A DNA stretch of 64,000 nucleotides from Streptomyces triculaminicus (GTDB taxonomy: Bacteria; Actinomycetota; Actinomycetes; Streptomycetales; Streptomycetaceae): the NCBI RefSeq assembly GCF_017349075.1, contig NZ_JAFMOF010000006.1, positions 1 to 64,000 on the forward strand, written 5' to 3'. The notes under the pieces are model-generated. The model did not search any database. It was given only the letters and a program-made list of their open reading frames with translations, and was not told the DNA's origin. Below, in pieces: positions 8,556 through 17,289 of the stretch (the first letter of the stretch is position 1; each line of letters begins with the position of its first letter). A program made the translations under genes and the position numbers.

Positions 8556-9479
8556 AGGGCGTGTATCGGAAGTGGATCTTGAGGTGGGATGATCTTGTTC
8601 TGTGGCACGTGGAGATCTGACGGATACGCAGTGGGCCCGCCTGGAGCCGCTGTTACCCAGGGGCAGCAAGCCGGGGCGGCCTCCGATATGGGCCAGACGG
8701 CAGCTGATCGACGGCATACGGTTCCGTACCCGCACCGGCGTCCCGTGGCGGGACGTGGCGGAGCGGTACGGGCCCTGGGCCCGGGTGTACGACCTCTTCC
8801 GCCGCTGGCAGCGGGACGGCACCTGGCAGCGGATCTTCGCCGAACTGCAGGCCGAGGCTGACGCCAAGGAGCTCATCACCTGGGATCTCAACATCGACTC
8901 CACTGTGTGCCGGGCCCACCAGCACGCCGCCGGGGCGAGGAAAAGGGGGACCTGCAGGCCGAGCCGCCCGGCGGTATCACCGTCGAGCCGGACGACCACG
9001 GCCTCGGACGCTCGCGCGGCGGCCTGACCACCAAGCTGCACCTGGCGGTCGAGCAGGGCCAGAAGCCCATGTCCATCATGATCACCGCCGGACAGCGCGG
9101 CGACTCCCCGCAGTTCGAGCCCGTCCTGAAGAAGGTCCGCGTCGCCCGTCTGGGTTCCGGACGTCCGCGCACCCGGCCCGACCGGGTCCGCGCCGACAAG
9201 GCGTACGACTCCCGCAAGAACCGTGCCTACCTGCGCCGACGCGGCATCCGCTGCACCATCCCGGACAAGGCCGACCAGGCCCGTAACCGCAAGAAGCTCG
9301 GTCCCCGCGGCGGCCAGCCACCCAAGTTCGACGCGGAGGACTACAAGGCTCGGCACGCGGTCGAGTGCGGCATCAATCGCCTCAAAAGGCACCGTGCCGT
9401 GGCCACGAGATACGACAAGCTCGCGGTCCGCTACGAGGCGACCGTCCTCATCGCGGCCATCAACGAGTGGCTGTGACCA
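8556..9479 (+). mobile_element. IS5-family (IS427-like) element, right end missing
   Basis: The left end (GGGCGTGTATCGGAAGTGG) lies near 8557 and the transposase fills most of the element. I find no matching inverted repeat after the transposase stop before the convergent hydrolase gene. The right end therefore appears to be lost, and the copy is probably immobile by itself. Confidence 0.75.
8602..9476 (+). CDS. IS5-family transposase made from two frames
   Basis: The first frame starts MARGDLTDTQWARLEPLLP and carries the N-terminal domain plus the first catalytic Asp (NIDSTVCRAHQHAAG). The second frame (8907-9476) carries GRSRGGLTTKLHLA, the second Asp region (RADKAYDSRKNRAYLR) and the Glu region (HAVECGINRLKRHRAVATRY). 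They join by a -1 shift at AAAAGGGGG (8941-8949). A -1 slip yields exactly the expected R-K-K-G-D-L-Q junction. Programmed -1 frameshifting at such sites is known for the IS427 group. A one-base deletion would look the same. Confidence 0.85.
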
Positions 9480-9527
9480 GCGCACGTGATGCACGCCGGC
9501 AGGGGGTCCGCAAGTATGGAACTGCGG

Positions 9528-10226
9528 TCACTCCCCAGCCACGGCGAGGAGGATCTGCGCCAGTTCGCTTGGCTGAGAGAACATCGGCCAGTGGCCGGTG
9601 TCCATCTCGAACAGCCGCCAGTGCTCGCTGGTCAGCAGCTTGGCCACGTCGTCGCTCGGCTCGGGGTCACCGAGCGTGCACTTGATGTACGTCGCCGGGA
9701 GATCGCCGAGCGGCCGTTCCAGCGCGGCGGGTTCGGTCAGCGTGGCGCCCGGGTGCGGCGTCGAGCCGCCCACGATCCGTGCGATCTGCTCATCGGTGAG
9801 ACCGTGGCCCTTGTAGTGGGCCGCGGCCGCGACCGGCCAGAATCCTCGGTTCTCGGCGATCGATGCCCTCACCATCGCCCCACCGTCCGGCCAGGCGGAG
9901 ACGAACGGTTCGCCATCGGCCGGAACGCTCGCGTCGACGAAGACCACGCGGGCCAGCCGGTCACCGATCCGCCCGGCGGCCTGACCGACTGGGATGCCCG
10001 AGTAGCTGTGACCTACCAGGACGACGTCGCGCAGACCCTGGCGCTCGACCTCGTCAACGATGTCCTGGACGTGGGTCTGCTGCCCGGCCGGCACGCCTTG
10101 CTTCTCGGCGAGACCGGACAGCGTCAGAGGGTGGACACCGTGGCCAGCCGCACCCAGATACGGCACCACCTCGGCCCACGCCCACGATCCAAGCCGCGCA
10201 CCTGCAACCAGCACGAAGTTCGCCAT
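9528..10226 (-). CDS. Alpha/beta hydrolase
   Basis: This 232-residue cytoplasmic hydrolase has the fold's hallmarks: FVLVAGARLGSWAW after the first strand, the nucleophile elbow GHSYSG, the acid region (YIKCTLGDPEPSDD) and the catalytic His in DTGHWPMFSQP. It resembles the esterase/salicylate-esterase-like branch of the family. The substrate cannot be predicted. The start is the ATG at 10226. It lies between a truncated IS and an intact IS and looks complete. The natural promoter region upstream is only about 60 bases before the IS end. Confidence 0.85.
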   Translation of the reverse strand: MANFVLVAGARLGSWAWAEVVPYLGAAGHGVHPLTLSGLAEKQGVPAGQQTHVQDIVDEVERQGLRDVVLVGHSYSGIPVGQAAGRIGDRLARVVFVDASVPADGEPFVSAWPDGGAMVRASIAENRGFWPVAAAAHYKGHGLTDEQIARIVGGSTPHPGATLTEPAALERPLGDLPATYIKCTLGDPEPSDDVAKLLTSEHWRLFEMDTGHWPMFSQPSELAQILLAVAGE

Positions 10227-10287
10227 GGCCGCACCGTAGCGGAGCGACACGACAACCACTCCGGAAATACTTTCGATACAGGCCCTA

Positions 10288-11160
10288 AACGGTGTCCCGT
10301 AAGGCCTGGCCAGGCATGTGATGATCTTGGTGTGGGTGCTGTGGTGGTGGCGTCGGAGCCGGGGTGGGTAGGGCTGTTCGCGGGTCTGGGTGAGCGGCAG
10401 TTCCGCAGGCTGGTGGGTCTCGTGCGTCGCCGTGGCGGCGGTGTCCCGACGGGTGGCCGGCCGTGGGGGCTGCCGCTGGAGGACCGGGTGCTGCTGGTGG
10501 CCGCGTATTGGCGGACGAACCTCACGATGCGGCAGCTGGGCCCGCTGTTCGGGGTCTCGAAGTCGACCGCCGACCGGGTCATCGACCACATCGCTCCGCT
10601 CCTTGCCCTGGCCCCGGTCCGTCGCCGGCACCCGGCGGATACGGTGCTGATCGTGGACGGAACCCTGGTCCCAACCCGCGACCGGAGCGTGGCAGCGTCC
10701 TCAAAGAACTACCGCTATTCGACAAACCTGCAGGTCATCATCGATGCGAACAGTCGTCTGGTGGTCGCGGTGGGCCGCCCGTTGCCCGGCAATCGGCATG
10801 ACGCCCGGGCCTACGGGGAGTCCGGCGTGGACCAGGCGGTGAAGAACGCGCCACTCCTGGGTGACGGTGGCTACCGCGGTACGGCCGCGCTCATTCCGCA
10901 CTGGCCCCGCCCGAACCGGCCTCTGACTCCTGAGCAGGAAGCGGAGAACACCGTCCATCGCCGGGCCCGGGCCCGCGTCGAACACGCCTTCTCGAGGATG
11001 AAGACCTACAAGATCCTCCGCGACTGCCGCCTGCGCGGCGACGGCGTCCACCAGGCCGCACTCGGCATCGCCCGGATACACAACCTCGCTCTGGCAGGCT
11101 GAGCCAGGCGGCACACCAACCGAGCCAGCCTGCCCTCAAAGCCCCTTACGGGACACCGTT
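10288..11160 (+). mobile_element. Complete IS5-family element (IS A)
   Basis: The ends AACGGTGTCCCGTAAGG and its inverted copy lie at 10288 and 11160, with a TA target duplication (10286-10287 and 11161-11162). The TA at the right was later split by a second IS that inserted exactly at this end. The element carries one uninterrupted transposase gene. Confidence 0.88.
10332..11102 (+). CDS. IS5-family transposase (DDE_4 type)
   Basis: This 256-residue transposase starts at the GTG at 10332 (V-G-A-V-V-V-A-S-E-P). Order of domains: N-terminal HTH (YWRTNLTMRQLGPLFGVSKSTADRVIDH), first Asp (LIVDGTLVPTRD), second Asp (LLGDGGYRGTAALIPHW) and the Glu region (RARVEHAFSRMKTYKILRDC). All DDE residues are present in one frame and the ends are intact, so the element may be active. 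Confidence 0.9.
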   Translation: MGAVVVASEPGWVGLFAGLGERQFRRLVGLVRRRGGGVPTGGRPWGLPLEDRVLLVAAYWRTNLTMRQLGPLFGVSKSTADRVIDHIAPLLALAPVRRRHPADTVLIVDGTLVPTRDRSVAASSKNYRYSTNLQVIIDANSRLVVAVGRPLPGNRHDARAYGESGVDQAVKNAPLLGDGGYRGTAALIPHWPRPNRPLTPEQEAENTVHRRARARVEHAFSRMKTYKILRDCRLRGDGVHQAALGIARIHNLALAG

Positions 11161-11162
11161 TA

Positions 11163-12201
11163 CGATCTCGTGCACGGTTGGCCGTGGCGCGTCGGCTTCT
11201 TGATCGTTGTGTTCAGCGTGGTGGGGATCAGGGCGGCGATCGTTCGGAACCAGCGGGTCACGGGCCTGTCGTCGACGGTGCTGGCTGAACTCGTTGCCGA
11301 GCTCGGGCCGTTGTGGCACGAGCGACACCAGGCCCGGCTTGTTTCCCGGGACCGGAAGCGGGCTGTGGGTGCCGGGGCCCGGCACAAGCTGGTCTTCGTC
11401 GACCGGCTACTGGCCACACTCGTGCATCTCCGGCACGGCGCCACGCACGACGTGCTGGCCTGTTGGTTCGGCGTGGACCGCTCCACCATCACCAGGGCGA
11501 TCGGCGAAGTCCGGCCACTGCTGGCCGAGCGAGGCTGCACTATCGCTCCCGGGATGCGGCTGCGAACGCTGGCCGATGTCGTGAGCCACCTGGGCGAGAG
11601 CGGTCGCACGGCCATCTTGGACGCGACCGAGATCCGGGTCCGCCGCCCCGCCCAGGGAACGGACGGCCGGGACCGCTTCATCTCGGGCAAGAGCAAGCAG
11701 AACGCCGTGAAGACCATGGTCCTCACCGATGCCGCCGGCAGGCTCTTGTTCTGCGGCGAGACCCGGCCCGGCAGCTGCCCGGACATCACCCAGGCCCGCG
11801 AATCCGGGCTCATCGACCTCCTCGATACCGGACCCTGGGTTGAGATCCTGGCCGACGCCGGCTACCAGGGACTCGGCGCCCAGACCGGCGGCCAGGTCGT
11901 CACCCCGCCACACCGCAAGTTCCGAAAGAACCCGCCGCCTTGGTACGAGGAGATGCACGCACAGGCCAAGCACGCGCACTCTTCCCGACGGATCCGCGTC
12001 GAGCACGGCATCGCCCACCTCAAAAACTGGAAGGCCCTCGCCCGCCACCACGGCCGCCGTGAACAACTGCCCGAGACCGTCCAAGCCGTCGCCGCCCTGG
12101 TATCTCACCAGCAAAACGCAACCAGGCCCCTCACACACGCGGCCTGAAGACGGGTACGTCCGCGGTCGACGACGCGCCACGGCCAACCGTGCACGAGATC
12201 G
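11163..12201 (+). mobile_element. Complete IS5-family element (IS B) inserted at the end of IS A
   Basis: Inverted repeats of about 33 bp (from CGATCTCGTGCACGGTTGG inwards) mark both ends. A TTA duplication (11160-11162 and 12202-12204) flanks them. The left insertion point is the very last bases of IS A. Degenerate relatives lie at 4.1-5.1 kb and 21.6-22.0 kb. Confidence 0.9.
11170..12147 (+). CDS. IS5-family transposase, intact copy
   Basis: The frame gives 325 residues. The conserved part runs from VGIRAAIVRNQRVTGLSS onward. It contains an N-terminal HTH (VLACWFGVDRSTITRAIGEV), first Asp (AILDATEIRVRRP), second Asp (ILADAGYQGLGAQTGGQV) and Glu (RIRVEHGIAHLKNWKALARH). The true start may be internal, for example the GTG at 11218 or 11221. 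All DDE residues are present. This is the reference copy for the two broken relatives in the window and a possible source of transposase for them. Confidence 0.9.
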   Translation: MHGWPWRVGFLIVVFSVVGIRAAIVRNQRVTGLSSTVLAELVAELGPLWHERHQARLVSRDRKRAVGAGARHKLVFVDRLLATLVHLRHGATHDVLACWFGVDRSTITRAIGEVRPLLAERGCTIAPGMRLRTLADVVSHLGESGRTAILDATEIRVRRPAQGTDGRDRFISGKSKQNAVKTMVLTDAAGRLLFCGETRPGSCPDITQARESGLIDLLDTGPWVEILADAGYQGLGAQTGGQVVTPPHRKFRKNPPPWYEEMHAQAKHAHSSRRIRVEHGIAHLKNWKALARHHGRREQLPETVQAVAALVSHQQNATRPLTHAA

Positions 12202-12256
12202 TTAGTGCCGCATCAGAGAACCTTTGCCCCGCCGCTTCGTGACGCGCCGCTTGTCC

Positions 12257-12481
12257 TCATTGTGTACCGAATGTGAGGACGTCTGCGGGTTGGCAGTGGA
12301 GCTCGCGGCAGATCGCGCTCAAGGTGCTGAAGCGGATCGCCTTGGCGCGGTCGTTCTTCAGGATCGACAGGTTCGCAACCGTCACTCCGACGCGGTCGGC
12401 GAGCTCGGCCAGGGTCATGCCGCGGTCGGCCAGAAGCCGGTCAAGGTGGCAGTGGATCTCGTGCGGGTCCTCCGGCGGCAT
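12257..12481 (-). CDS. Small XRE-family (Cro/C1-type) DNA-binding protein
   Basis: This 74-residue protein is almost entirely a Cro/C1 HTH: MTLAELADRVGVTVANLSILKNDRAKAIR, then FSTLSAICRELHCQPADVL. Such YozG-like regulators are often encoded right after a DUF2975 membrane protein, as here. Its ATG overlaps the upstream TGA (TGATG), so the pair is translationally coupled. It probably controls its own operon. It looks intact even though its partner is broken. Confidence 0.88.
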   Translation of the reverse strand: MPPEDPHEIHCHLDRLLADRGMTLAELADRVGVTVANLSILKNDRAKAIRFSTLSAICRELHCQPADVLTFGTQ

Positions 12482-12900
12482 CAGACCAAGCCCTCTGCAT
12501 CCTCGCGCAGACGCGCCCCCTGGCGGAACGCTGCGGCCGCAGCCGCGGTCAGCAAGGCCCCGAACACCGCCACGGTGTCGAGGGAGTAGGGGGTGCGGAC
12601 GGCCTGCCCCACCGGCGTGCCGTCGACCAGGAGATGCGTCGTCAGAACGTCCAGAGCCGGGGGAAGCGTGCCGATCAGAAAGACCAGCCCGGCGATGACG
12701 AGCAGGCGGCGCGCGTTGGCCGGGACGAAGAAGTCCCCCGTGCGAAAGGTGCGGGCGAGGCGGAGGAGGACATCGAAGATCACGAGCAGCAGGACCGCGC
12801 CGACCAGGCCGGGCGGCCAGGACTCTTGTCCTGGCGGCGGCCCACGGCCGTCAGCACGGCCCACGCGAGCAGCGCGGCGACCGCGGTCGCCGCGCCGCCC
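12481..12900 (-). pseudogene. DUF2975 membrane protein, N-terminus lost and frame-shifted
   Basis: The C-terminal part reads LVGAVLLLVIFDVLLRLART, FRTGDFFVPANARRLLVIAG, then LIGTLPPALDVLTTHLLV and YSLDTVAVFGALLTAAAAAAF. This gives the helices and the RTGDFF element typical of DUF2975. An upstream membrane stretch (AATAVAALLAWAVLTAVGRR) lies in another frame. Before that, the gene is replaced by a Ku fragment. The normal N-terminal helix is missing, so the protein is unlikely to work. Confidence 0.75.
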
Positions 12901-12904
12901 AGGA

Positions 12905-12988
12905 CAAAATCGCAGGCACCAGTTGCACCGGCACGGACACCAGCCCGAACCCAATCGCACCCGACCACAACGCACACCCACTCGGCAT
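12905..12988 (-). pseudogene. Ku protein N-terminal fragment
   Basis: From the ATG at 12988 the reverse strand reads M-P-S-G-C-A then LWSGAIGFGLVSVPVQLV, closely resembling the N-terminus of bacterial Ku (usual W-S-G-A-I-x-F-G-L-V). Ku binds DNA ends in non-homologous end joining. Only about 28 codons survive. Downstream the sequence passes into the DUF2975 remnant, so the fusion reflects a deletion or recombination. Confidence 0.7.
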
Positions 12989-13103
12989 GCCGCCAGCCTG
13001 CGCCAGAACACCACACCCCGCAGCCCGGCACAGTCCTTCCAGGGGCTCGGGCGTCGCTTCTGGATACTCGCCCGCAGAGGTCTCCCGCGTGGAGGCGCCT
13101 TGA

Positions 13104-13420
13104 TCAGCGGCTGGCGCGGTGTTCGTAGACCGTAAAGGGCAGATCCTTCACGGCCGCCTGGGCGTGCTCGACATCCAAGCTCCGGTCGATGGCCTCCAAA
13201 GCTCCGACAACCGGAACCCGCACCCACAGGGGCAGGCCGTCGTAGGCACAGACCCCAGTATGCGAGTGTGCGGCGGGCGTCGCGTTCTTCCTCGGTCACC
13301 CCGTCAGGAGCGAGAGGGAAGACGCCGCCTGGTAGGTCGCGATGCTCCAGGACCGTGTCGGCGATTCCCTCCGCTTCGGCGAGCATGGACGAACCAAGGG
13401 GGCGCGGCAGTCTCCAGGGC
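13104..13420 (-). pseudogene. Unrecognised gene, frame-shifted
   Basis: The reverse strand encodes VLEHRDLPGGVFPLAPDGVT with EEERDARRTLAY, then in another frame GVCAYDGLPLWVRVPVVGAL and EHAQAAVKDLPFTVYEHRAS with a stop at 13104. Codon use in both parts looks genuine and the parts join around 13260. I do not know the family. Upstream of 13420 no clear start is visible. Confidence 0.45.
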
Positions 13421-13557
13421 ACTGTCGTTGAACCACACAGCGGCGGCCGCCTCCATGCGAACCCCGGGTGTACACGCACAGAACCCGGCCGCGGGTCACG
13501 CAGGGCCGACATGAGGGAGCCTGGCGCGCGGGTGGACCAAGGTGAGCAGCATCCGGG

Positions 13558-14055
13558 TTATCCGCGTGCGGCGTCCCAGACCGTGCTGGTCCCGAAGTAG
13601 GAGTCGTACAGTTCCTGAACTTCGAGGAGGCTCTCCGGCGGTACCTTGCCGTAGCGGATGCGCTCGAGATGGCGGAAGTACTCGAAGCGCTCCACCCCGG
13701 GCGTGATGATGACGAGCATGTCCGCAATCTCGCCGGGCGCGGCGGCAAAGGCATGCTGTGTGCCGGGCGGTACGACGACCACGTCTCCGCGCTCCGCGGT
13801 GACTACTTGATCGCCCGACAGCAGCTGGGCGGTGCCATCGAGGACATAAAACATCTCGGCGGACTTGCCGTGGTGATGCGGACGGGCGCCATTCGCGCCC
13901 TTGCCGAGGGTGACACGCATGGTGGAGAGTGCGCCACCCGTGGCGGGGCTGTCCACGAGCAGCTGGTTGGTCACCGGGCCGCCCACGCCTGTCAATTCGG
14001 CGTCAGCAGCGCGTACGACGACGGTTTCGTCGAAGTCGGGGATGAAGAGGGACAT
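13558..14055 (-). CDS. Cupin-domain protein
   Basis: This 165-residue protein carries a cupin barrel with motif 1 (ARPHHHGKSAEMFYVLDGTAQL, metal-type His cluster) and motif 2 (GDVVVVPPGTQHAFAAAPGE). Metal binding by the His residues is likely. The reaction is unknown; such proteins include quercetinase-like enzymes and sugar or small-molecule binders. The ATG at 14055 follows AGGAG by 6 bases. The gene stands alone and looks intact. Confidence 0.88.
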   Translation of the reverse strand: MSLFIPDFDETVVVRAADAELTGVGGPVTNQLLVDSPATGGALSTMRVTLGKGANGARPHHHGKSAEMFYVLDGTAQLLSGDQVVTAERGDVVVVPPGTQHAFAAAPGEIADMLVIITPGVERFEYFRHLERIRYGKVPPESLLEVQELYDSYFGTSTVWDAARG

Positions 14056-14192
14056 TGTTTGCTCCTGAAATGTTGATCATGTCGAAACGTACGTCATGTG
14101 CCAGGTTGAAGGCCCCAGAGGCTTCTGCCGGACAGTGATCGCCAGCCGAGCGGTCAGGACAGCACACCCCGGTTTCCCTAGCCGACAACGCC

Positions 14193-14345
14193 ATGAGTCC
14201 GAGGCCCGAAACGATCAAGACGGAGATCGGTGAGCTGCTGGCCCGCAAGCTGAAGATGACTCTCTCGGCCGAGAAGACCCGCATCGCCCACATCGACGAC
14301 GGCTTCGTCTTCCTGGGCTTCCACATTCAGCGAAGGCCCTGGCCC
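14193..14345 (+). pseudogene. Group II intron reverse transcriptase/maturase fragment
   Basis: The forward strand reads TIKTEIGELLARKLKMTLSA, then EKTRIAHIDDGFVFLGFHIQ. This is the short block after the catalytic YADD motif in group II intron-encoded reverse transcriptases (typical L-S-x-E-K-T-x-I-T-H ... F-L-G-F). The catalytic domain itself and the intron RNA ends are absent. The fragment lies between the cupin gene and the NmrA-like gene. Confidence 0.75.
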
Positions 14346-14396
14346 GGACGGCCGCCCCGTCGTCGGGCACGATGAACATGCTCGGAATCAGGCGGC

Positions 14397-15230
14397 TCAG
14401 CGGAAGGCGGCGGCATTCTCCGAGGCCCATTGCTGAAACGTCCTGGCCGGGGCACCGGTGATCTGGGAAGCAGTGTCGCGCACCGTGAGCAGCTCGTCGT
14501 TGACGTCGCCTCCTGTCACGTCGAGCACTGCGTCCGCGGCTTCGTCGCCCAGGAAGACGGCCATCTGACGATGGGCTTCCTGCCGGCTGATCTCGGCGAA
14601 CGGCACTTCTCGCCCCAGTACTGCCGCGATGGTCCTGACCTGCTGCCGGGCCGTGATCCGCTCCGGACCGGTCAGCGCATATGTCTGCTGTTGGTGTCCG
14701 GACTCGGTCAGTGCCACCCGAGCCACCGATGCGATGTCTGCGGGATGGATCGTGGGGAGGCCAATGTTCGCATACGGTACACGGACCGTTTCGCGCTCGC
14801 GGATCGTTCCCGCCCACCACAGGGCATTCGAGGCGAACTGCGTCGGCCGCAGGATCGTCCACGCCATGCCGCTGTCCTTGAGCAGCTGCTCGACAGCCAG
14901 GTTCTCACCGGCGGGGCCCAAGTGCGGATGGGTCTGGACGGTAATGGACGACACCAGCACTACGTGCTCCACGTCTGCCTGCCGAGCCGCCTCGATGATC
15001 TCGGCGTCCGGACCCATGCGTGACACAAGAAACAGCGATCGCACATCCTCCAACGCGGGCTTCAGCGAGGCTGTCCGAGCGAAGTCACCCGCAACGGCTT
15101 CGACCCCTTCCGGGAACGCGGCCCGCGCAATGTCACGGGTGAGCCCCCTCAGCGGCCCGGCACCGAACGCCTGGAGCTCTCGCAGGAGGGCGCTTCCTAT
15201 ATTTCCCGTTGCTCCGGTTACAAGGATCAT
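14397..15230 (-). CDS. NmrA-like NAD(P)-binding protein / quinone-oxidoreductase-like
   Basis: This 277-residue atypical short-chain dehydrogenase begins MILVTGATGNIGSALLRELQ, a G-x-x-G-x-x-G nucleotide-binding motif. It continues with VVLVSSITVQTHPH and the WTILRPTQFASNALWW segment common in NmrA/QOR2-type proteins. The Tyr-x-x-x-Lys pair of classical SDRs is not evident, so it may be a redox sensor rather than an enzyme. The ATG at 15230 follows CAGGAG by about 8 bases. It looks intact and stands alone. Confidence 0.85.
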   Translation of the reverse strand: MILVTGATGNIGSALLRELQAFGAGPLRGLTRDIARAAFPEGVEAVAGDFARTASLKPALEDVRSLFLVSRMGPDAEIIEAARQADVEHVVLVSSITVQTHPHLGPAGENLAVEQLLKDSGMAWTILRPTQFASNALWWAGTIRERETVRVPYANIGLPTIHPADIASVARVALTESGHQQQTYALTGPERITARQQVRTIAAVLGREVPFAEISRQEAHRQMAVFLGDEAADAVLDVTGGDVNDELLTVRDTASQITGAPARTFQQWASENAAAFR

Positions 15231-15506
15231 GAGGACTTCTCCTGTCATCAGGCGGTGATCAACATGCCATGACGTTAGGGCCTCAACCAAACTTCAGGTC
15301 AAGAAGGCTCAGCAGGCGCCATGAGCTGGGCACGTCAGCCAAGACGGCCTCGGCCCGGAAGAAAGAGCCACCTGGCGGCGGGCCAGAAACGACCCTGGGA
15401 GACTTCTCCCCCGCTCGGGGGCGGACGTTGTCCACAGGTGATCCATTCCAGGCTCTGCGGTGAGGCCGCCTCCACCAGCGAGGCAGCCCGTACGTGAGGA
15501 GCCGTC

Positions 15507-15983
15507 ATGCCCGACACCACCATCACGCCGCTCGCTGCGATGACCCCGGACGCGGCGATCAGCGCGTTCAACTACCTCCGGGCCGTCCAGGCCGACGACA
15601 CCGTGGCCGCTGCCGAGTTCGCCGGTGCCGAGCCGCGGATGCCCATGCTGCTCGTGGACGTCGCCGAACAGATCGTCGTCCCGAGCACCGCGCTGCCCGG
15701 CCCGGACGTGGCCGTGCCGTGTGACGACGCCTTCGCCCCGGAAGCGCTCGGGCGGGTGCTCATCACCACCCTGCGCAGCTGGGCGCAGGCCGGGCCGGAC
15801 CCGGCGCAGGGCATCGCCCACGCGGTCATCGACTTCGCCGCGCAGATCCTCACCGAGGACCACGAGGACATCGCCGACATCCTCCGCCAGCTGGAGGCCG
15901 ACGGCGTGGGCAAGGCCCTCGATGCGCACTCCGCACCGGCCGGCGTGCACCCGATGCGCCGCACTGAGCCTCCGTCAACTTGA
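15507..15983 (+). CDS. Hypothetical acidic protein, C-terminus altered by an inserted repeat
   Basis: The frame gives 158 residues starting MPDTTITPLAAMTPDAA, with GAGGAG-type sequence 7 bases upstream. The body is mostly helical and acidic (EDHEDIADILRQLEADGVGK). I recognise no family. The last residues are encoded by the left 102-bp repeat at 15953, so the natural C-terminus was probably displaced by insertion of that element. The 276 bases upstream (15231-15506) hold small GC-rich hairpins and no gene. Confidence 0.5.
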   Translation: MPDTTITPLAAMTPDAAISAFNYLRAVQADDTVAAAEFAGAEPRMPMLLVDVAEQIVVPSTALPGPDVAVPCDDAFAPEALGRVLITTLRSWAQAGPDPAQGIAHAVIDFAAQILTEDHEDIADILRQLEADGVGKALDAHSAPAGVHPMRRTEPPST

Positions 15984-16054
15984 AGTCGCAGGTCAAAGGG
16001 CTGGTGTGACCGGTTCTCGGGGTGCTCATGCTGGTCGTGGGCGGCAGTCCGCGG
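15953..16054 (+). repeat. Left copy of a 102-bp inverted repeat
   Basis: This sequence (GATGCGCCGCACTGAGCCTC onward) recurs in inverted orientation at 17779-17880 with about six mismatches. The pair encloses an acetyltransferase gene, a coiled-coil/winged-helix gene and a transposase remnant. It is probably the terminus of a mobile unit. Confidence 0.85.
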
Positions 16055-16152
16055 AGAAGATCGTTCGTCAGGAGCCGCTCTCGTTAGGGGAGGCACCCGA
16101 CAACGGGGTAAAGTAGTTCGTCCTGAGGTACCTGTGCCATTACGGTGGCGCG

Positions 16153-16668
16153 ATGGTGCGCGTGCGGGAGATGGATGCGGCCGACATCGAGGCCGTTTCG
16201 ACGATCCGAGTCCGAGGATGGCAGGCGGCGTACGCCGGCATCGTTCCCCAGCCGTATTTGGATTCCATGACGGTGGAAGGTGATGCCGGTCAACGGCGGC
16301 AGCGGTTTTCTCAACCCGGACGAAAGTCACGAGACCTTGTGGCGCTCGGTGACCGTGGCCCGGTGGGGTGGATCTGCTTCGGGCCGTGTCGAAGTGCGAT
16401 GCCCGGTCCGGGACGGGTCGGTGAGGTCTACGCCCTGTACATCTCGCCGGATCTGATCGGCCGGGGCATCGGCCGGATCCTCCTGGGCGAGGCTCATGCC
16501 CAGATGAAGGGCCAGGGCTTCGAGGCGTCAGCTTTGTGGGTTCTGTGTGACAACCAACGAGCCCAGCGCTTCTACGAACGGGCCGGCTATCAGGCTGACG
16601 GTGCGGCCCAGGACGACGTCTACGACGGGATCACGCTCACAGAGCTCCGCTACCAGCGCGTGCTTTGA
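16153..16668 (+). CDS. GNAT-family N-acetyltransferase
   Basis: This 171-residue cytoplasmic enzyme transfers an acetyl group from acetyl-CoA to an unknown amine. The GNAT core is clear: VGEVYALYISPDLIGRGIGR, with the acetyl-CoA pyrophosphate loop G-R-G-I-G-R, then ASALWVLCDNQRAQRFYERA and GYQADG, the typical N-x-R-A-x-x-F-Y-x-x-x-G-F/Y ending. The start is the ATG at 16153. It sits inside the 102-bp inverted repeats and would be a cargo gene of that unit. Resistance, protein modification or toxin function all remain possible. Confidence 0.88.
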   Translation: MVRVREMDAADIEAVSTIRVRGWQAAYAGIVPQPYLDSMTVEGDAGQRRQRFSQPGRKSRDLVALGDRGPVGWICFGPCRSAMPGPGRVGEVYALYISPDLIGRGIGRILLGEAHAQMKGQGFEASALWVLCDNQRAQRFYERAGYQADGAAQDDVYDGITLTELRYQRVL

Positions 16669-16782
16669 GTCGAGCAACGCTGGGCGCATCTTTGTCAGTT
16701 CGACCGCCGCCATCTCTCACTCCAGGTCCAGCTTGTCGGTTCGCACTCACCGTTAACCGGGCGATCTTCTAGGATCCGGTGC

Positions 16783-17241
16783 ATGCTGGATCCCGAGCTG
16801 CTGGAACGGATCACCGCGCGGCGCGCGGAGCTGGACGAACTCGAGGAACAGCTGGCCAAGCAGCTGGCAGAGGTGCGGGCCGAGCGGGACGAACTCGCCG
16901 TCGCCGAACGAGTCCTTGAACGGGTGAGCGAGCAGCTCGCCGACGAGCGCGCCTCGGCCGCGCCGACGGCGGCCGGGCAGGTGGGCGGACAGGCGGTGAT
17001 ACTGATCCCGCAACGCGCACCGGGCGTGGAGGAGGTCACGCTCCCGCCGGAGTACCAGCGCATCCTGGCCGCCGTGCGGCAGGCCGCCGGACCGGTCATG
17101 GCCCGGCAGGTCGGCGAAGTGCTGGGGGTCGACATCAGCGTGCGGGGCAAGCTGGAACCGCTGCGCGGGAAGCTGATCAGGCTGGCCGACCACGGCTGGC
17201 CGCGGAAACTGCCCGACGGCCGGTTCACCACCCGCCTGTGA
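16783..17241 (+). CDS. Coiled-coil plus winged-helix protein, element-associated
   Basis: This 152-residue protein has an N-terminal coiled coil (residues about 5-55, rich in Glu, Arg and Leu heptads such as ELDELEEQLAKQLAEVRAE). It ends in a winged-helix-like domain (GPVMARQVGEVLGVDISVRG, then KLEPLRGKLIRLADHGW and KLPDGRFTTRL). Similar short proteins are frequent in Streptomyces without assigned function. A diverged relative lies at 28806. Its position between inverted repeats and next to a transposase remnant suggests a DNA-binding helper of a mobile unit. That role is inference. Confidence 0.65.
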   Translation: MLDPELLERITARRAELDELEEQLAKQLAEVRAERDELAVAERVLERVSEQLADERASAAPTAAGQVGGQAVILIPQRAPGVEEVTLPPEYQRILAAVRQAAGPVMARQVGEVLGVDISVRGKLEPLRGKLIRLADHGWPRKLPDGRFTTRL

Positions 17242-17289
17242 CCAGGCACGGCGACACCCGGAACGGTGCGTCGGGGGCGTGACCGGGGT

